In this document: piece by piece, positions 16,428 to 17,174 of the stretch
Numbering within the stretch: position 1 is the first letter of the stretch
Layout of the letters: each line of letters opens with the position of its first letter
Source: Irpex lacteus
Taxonomy: Eukaryota; Basidiomycota; Agaricomycetes; Polyporales; Irpicaceae
DNA: 17,174 nucleotides
Assembly (NCBI GenBank): GCA_001986395.2
Contig: MQVO02000181.1
Coordinates: 1 to 17,174, forward strand
Direction of reading: 5' to 3'
The notes under the pieces: generated by a model
Seen by the model: only the letters and a program-made list of their open reading frames with translations
Told to the model about the DNA's origin: nothing
The model's database searches: none
Program-made: the position numbers and the translations under genes

Positions 16428-17174
16428 AATCTTCCACCACATATAATTAATTCCAATAACAGATGGGCATATATCACATGTGTACTTATTATTTTAGTAG
16501 CCTTAACCTATTATTTTTTCCTATATGCATTATATTAAATGTGCTATGAGTCAGTCTATCTTACACCAGCCCAAGATATTCCAGGTTTATTAGACTACAT
16601 ATTTACCTACATACCCATAAGTTTTAAATATCCTAGACCATAAAAAAATAATTTAAGTATAAAACTACAGGTGCAAATAAACGTGTAAAATGCATTAAAT
16701 GCAGTAAAATAAACCTGAGTCTACAAGTACAAGTAACTATTATCATTATTTGCTCTTACTTCACTAATTGCATATGCTAATAAAATACCTGGTGTGATCT
16801 AAAATTATAAGCCTATTAAAAATATGGTGTGGAAGAATGACGTGGTGGTCTTATTAGTAACCTAAGAAAAGGGTTTGTAATATTAAATGCGTTAATAGGA
16901 GTATATGCTACATTTTAAATGACAGGATTTAGTACAGATAATCTTTTTTGGTGGATTTATTGCAGTAGGGCATACTTACTTAGAGATGTTAATATAGGGC
17001 ACAAAAAGATTATTCTATTGGCTATATTTTTTTTTGATAACTGAATTTATCCTAAACCACCTGTGGAACCTGACTGGAAAAATATGGAAATGAGGTAGTA
17101 ACTCTTATGATAATAGACCAGTTAACCATAATATTTTAACAAAAAGTATTATAGAAAATATACTACACCCCCCC
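16428..17174. other. degenerate coding-like DNA ending in a C run
   Basis: Short pieces with protein-like composition occur in all three plus-strand frames (for example FVILNALIGVYATF near 16874 and FFGGFIAVGHTYLEML near 16949), separated by stops. No whole gene is present. The final bases are a run of seven or more C, possibly a contig end. Confidence 0.4.

Overview
The window looks like a piece of an AT-rich mitochondrial genome, most likely from a filamentous fungus. The evidence is a complete bacterial-type large-subunit rRNA of about 3.1 kb, cox2, two mitochondrial-type tRNAs, fragments of nad2, nad4, nad4L, nad5 and cox1, LAGLIDADG homing endonuclease pieces and a decayed group II intron reverse transcriptase. 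I cannot name the genus. The final bases are a C run, which may be a contig end.

Layout. Bases 1-8710 are a mosaic of broken genes: nad2 fragment (+), a possible rps3 scrap (-), a Gly/Asn-rich reading frame (+), nad4L fragment (+), the 3' half of nad5 (-), two unrecognised reading frames (-), then a 1,551-bp block holding two nad4 fragments (-) and the C-terminal half of a LAGLIDADG endonuclease (+). A cox1 exon piece leading into an endonuclease N-terminus follows. After about 2 kb of AT-rich DNA, the 1,551-bp block appears a second time, apparently identical. Bases 8820-11860 are rnl. Bases 11861-14170 are mostly non-coding and carry trnM(CAU), trnE(UUC) and a striking GC-rich cluster. cox2 lies at 14171-14928 with two single-base frameshifts. 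The remainder is a group II intron reverse transcriptase remnant and about 1 kb of decayed, membrane-protein-like sequence.

Two structural themes stand out. First, a family of palindromic hairpins (arms CCCCAAAAAACTAG / CTAGTTTTTTGGGG) occurs at about eleven loci, including one inside rnl, and single arms lie exactly at the ends of several gene fragments. Second, a 19-bp motif, CAATCAATACTTTTTTAAT, occurs four times with all four combinations of two left and two right flanks, the pattern expected from recombination at short repeats; two of these copies extend to a 37-bp direct repeat bracketing the first 1,551-bp block.

Only rnl, the tRNAs and (if its frameshifts are sequencing errors) cox2 look functional. 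The nad5 fragment uses CGA for arginine and CTN for leucine, whereas cox2 uses only AGA and nearly only TTA. The two gene sets therefore do not look like products of the same mutational history, so some fragments may be imported mitochondrial DNA.
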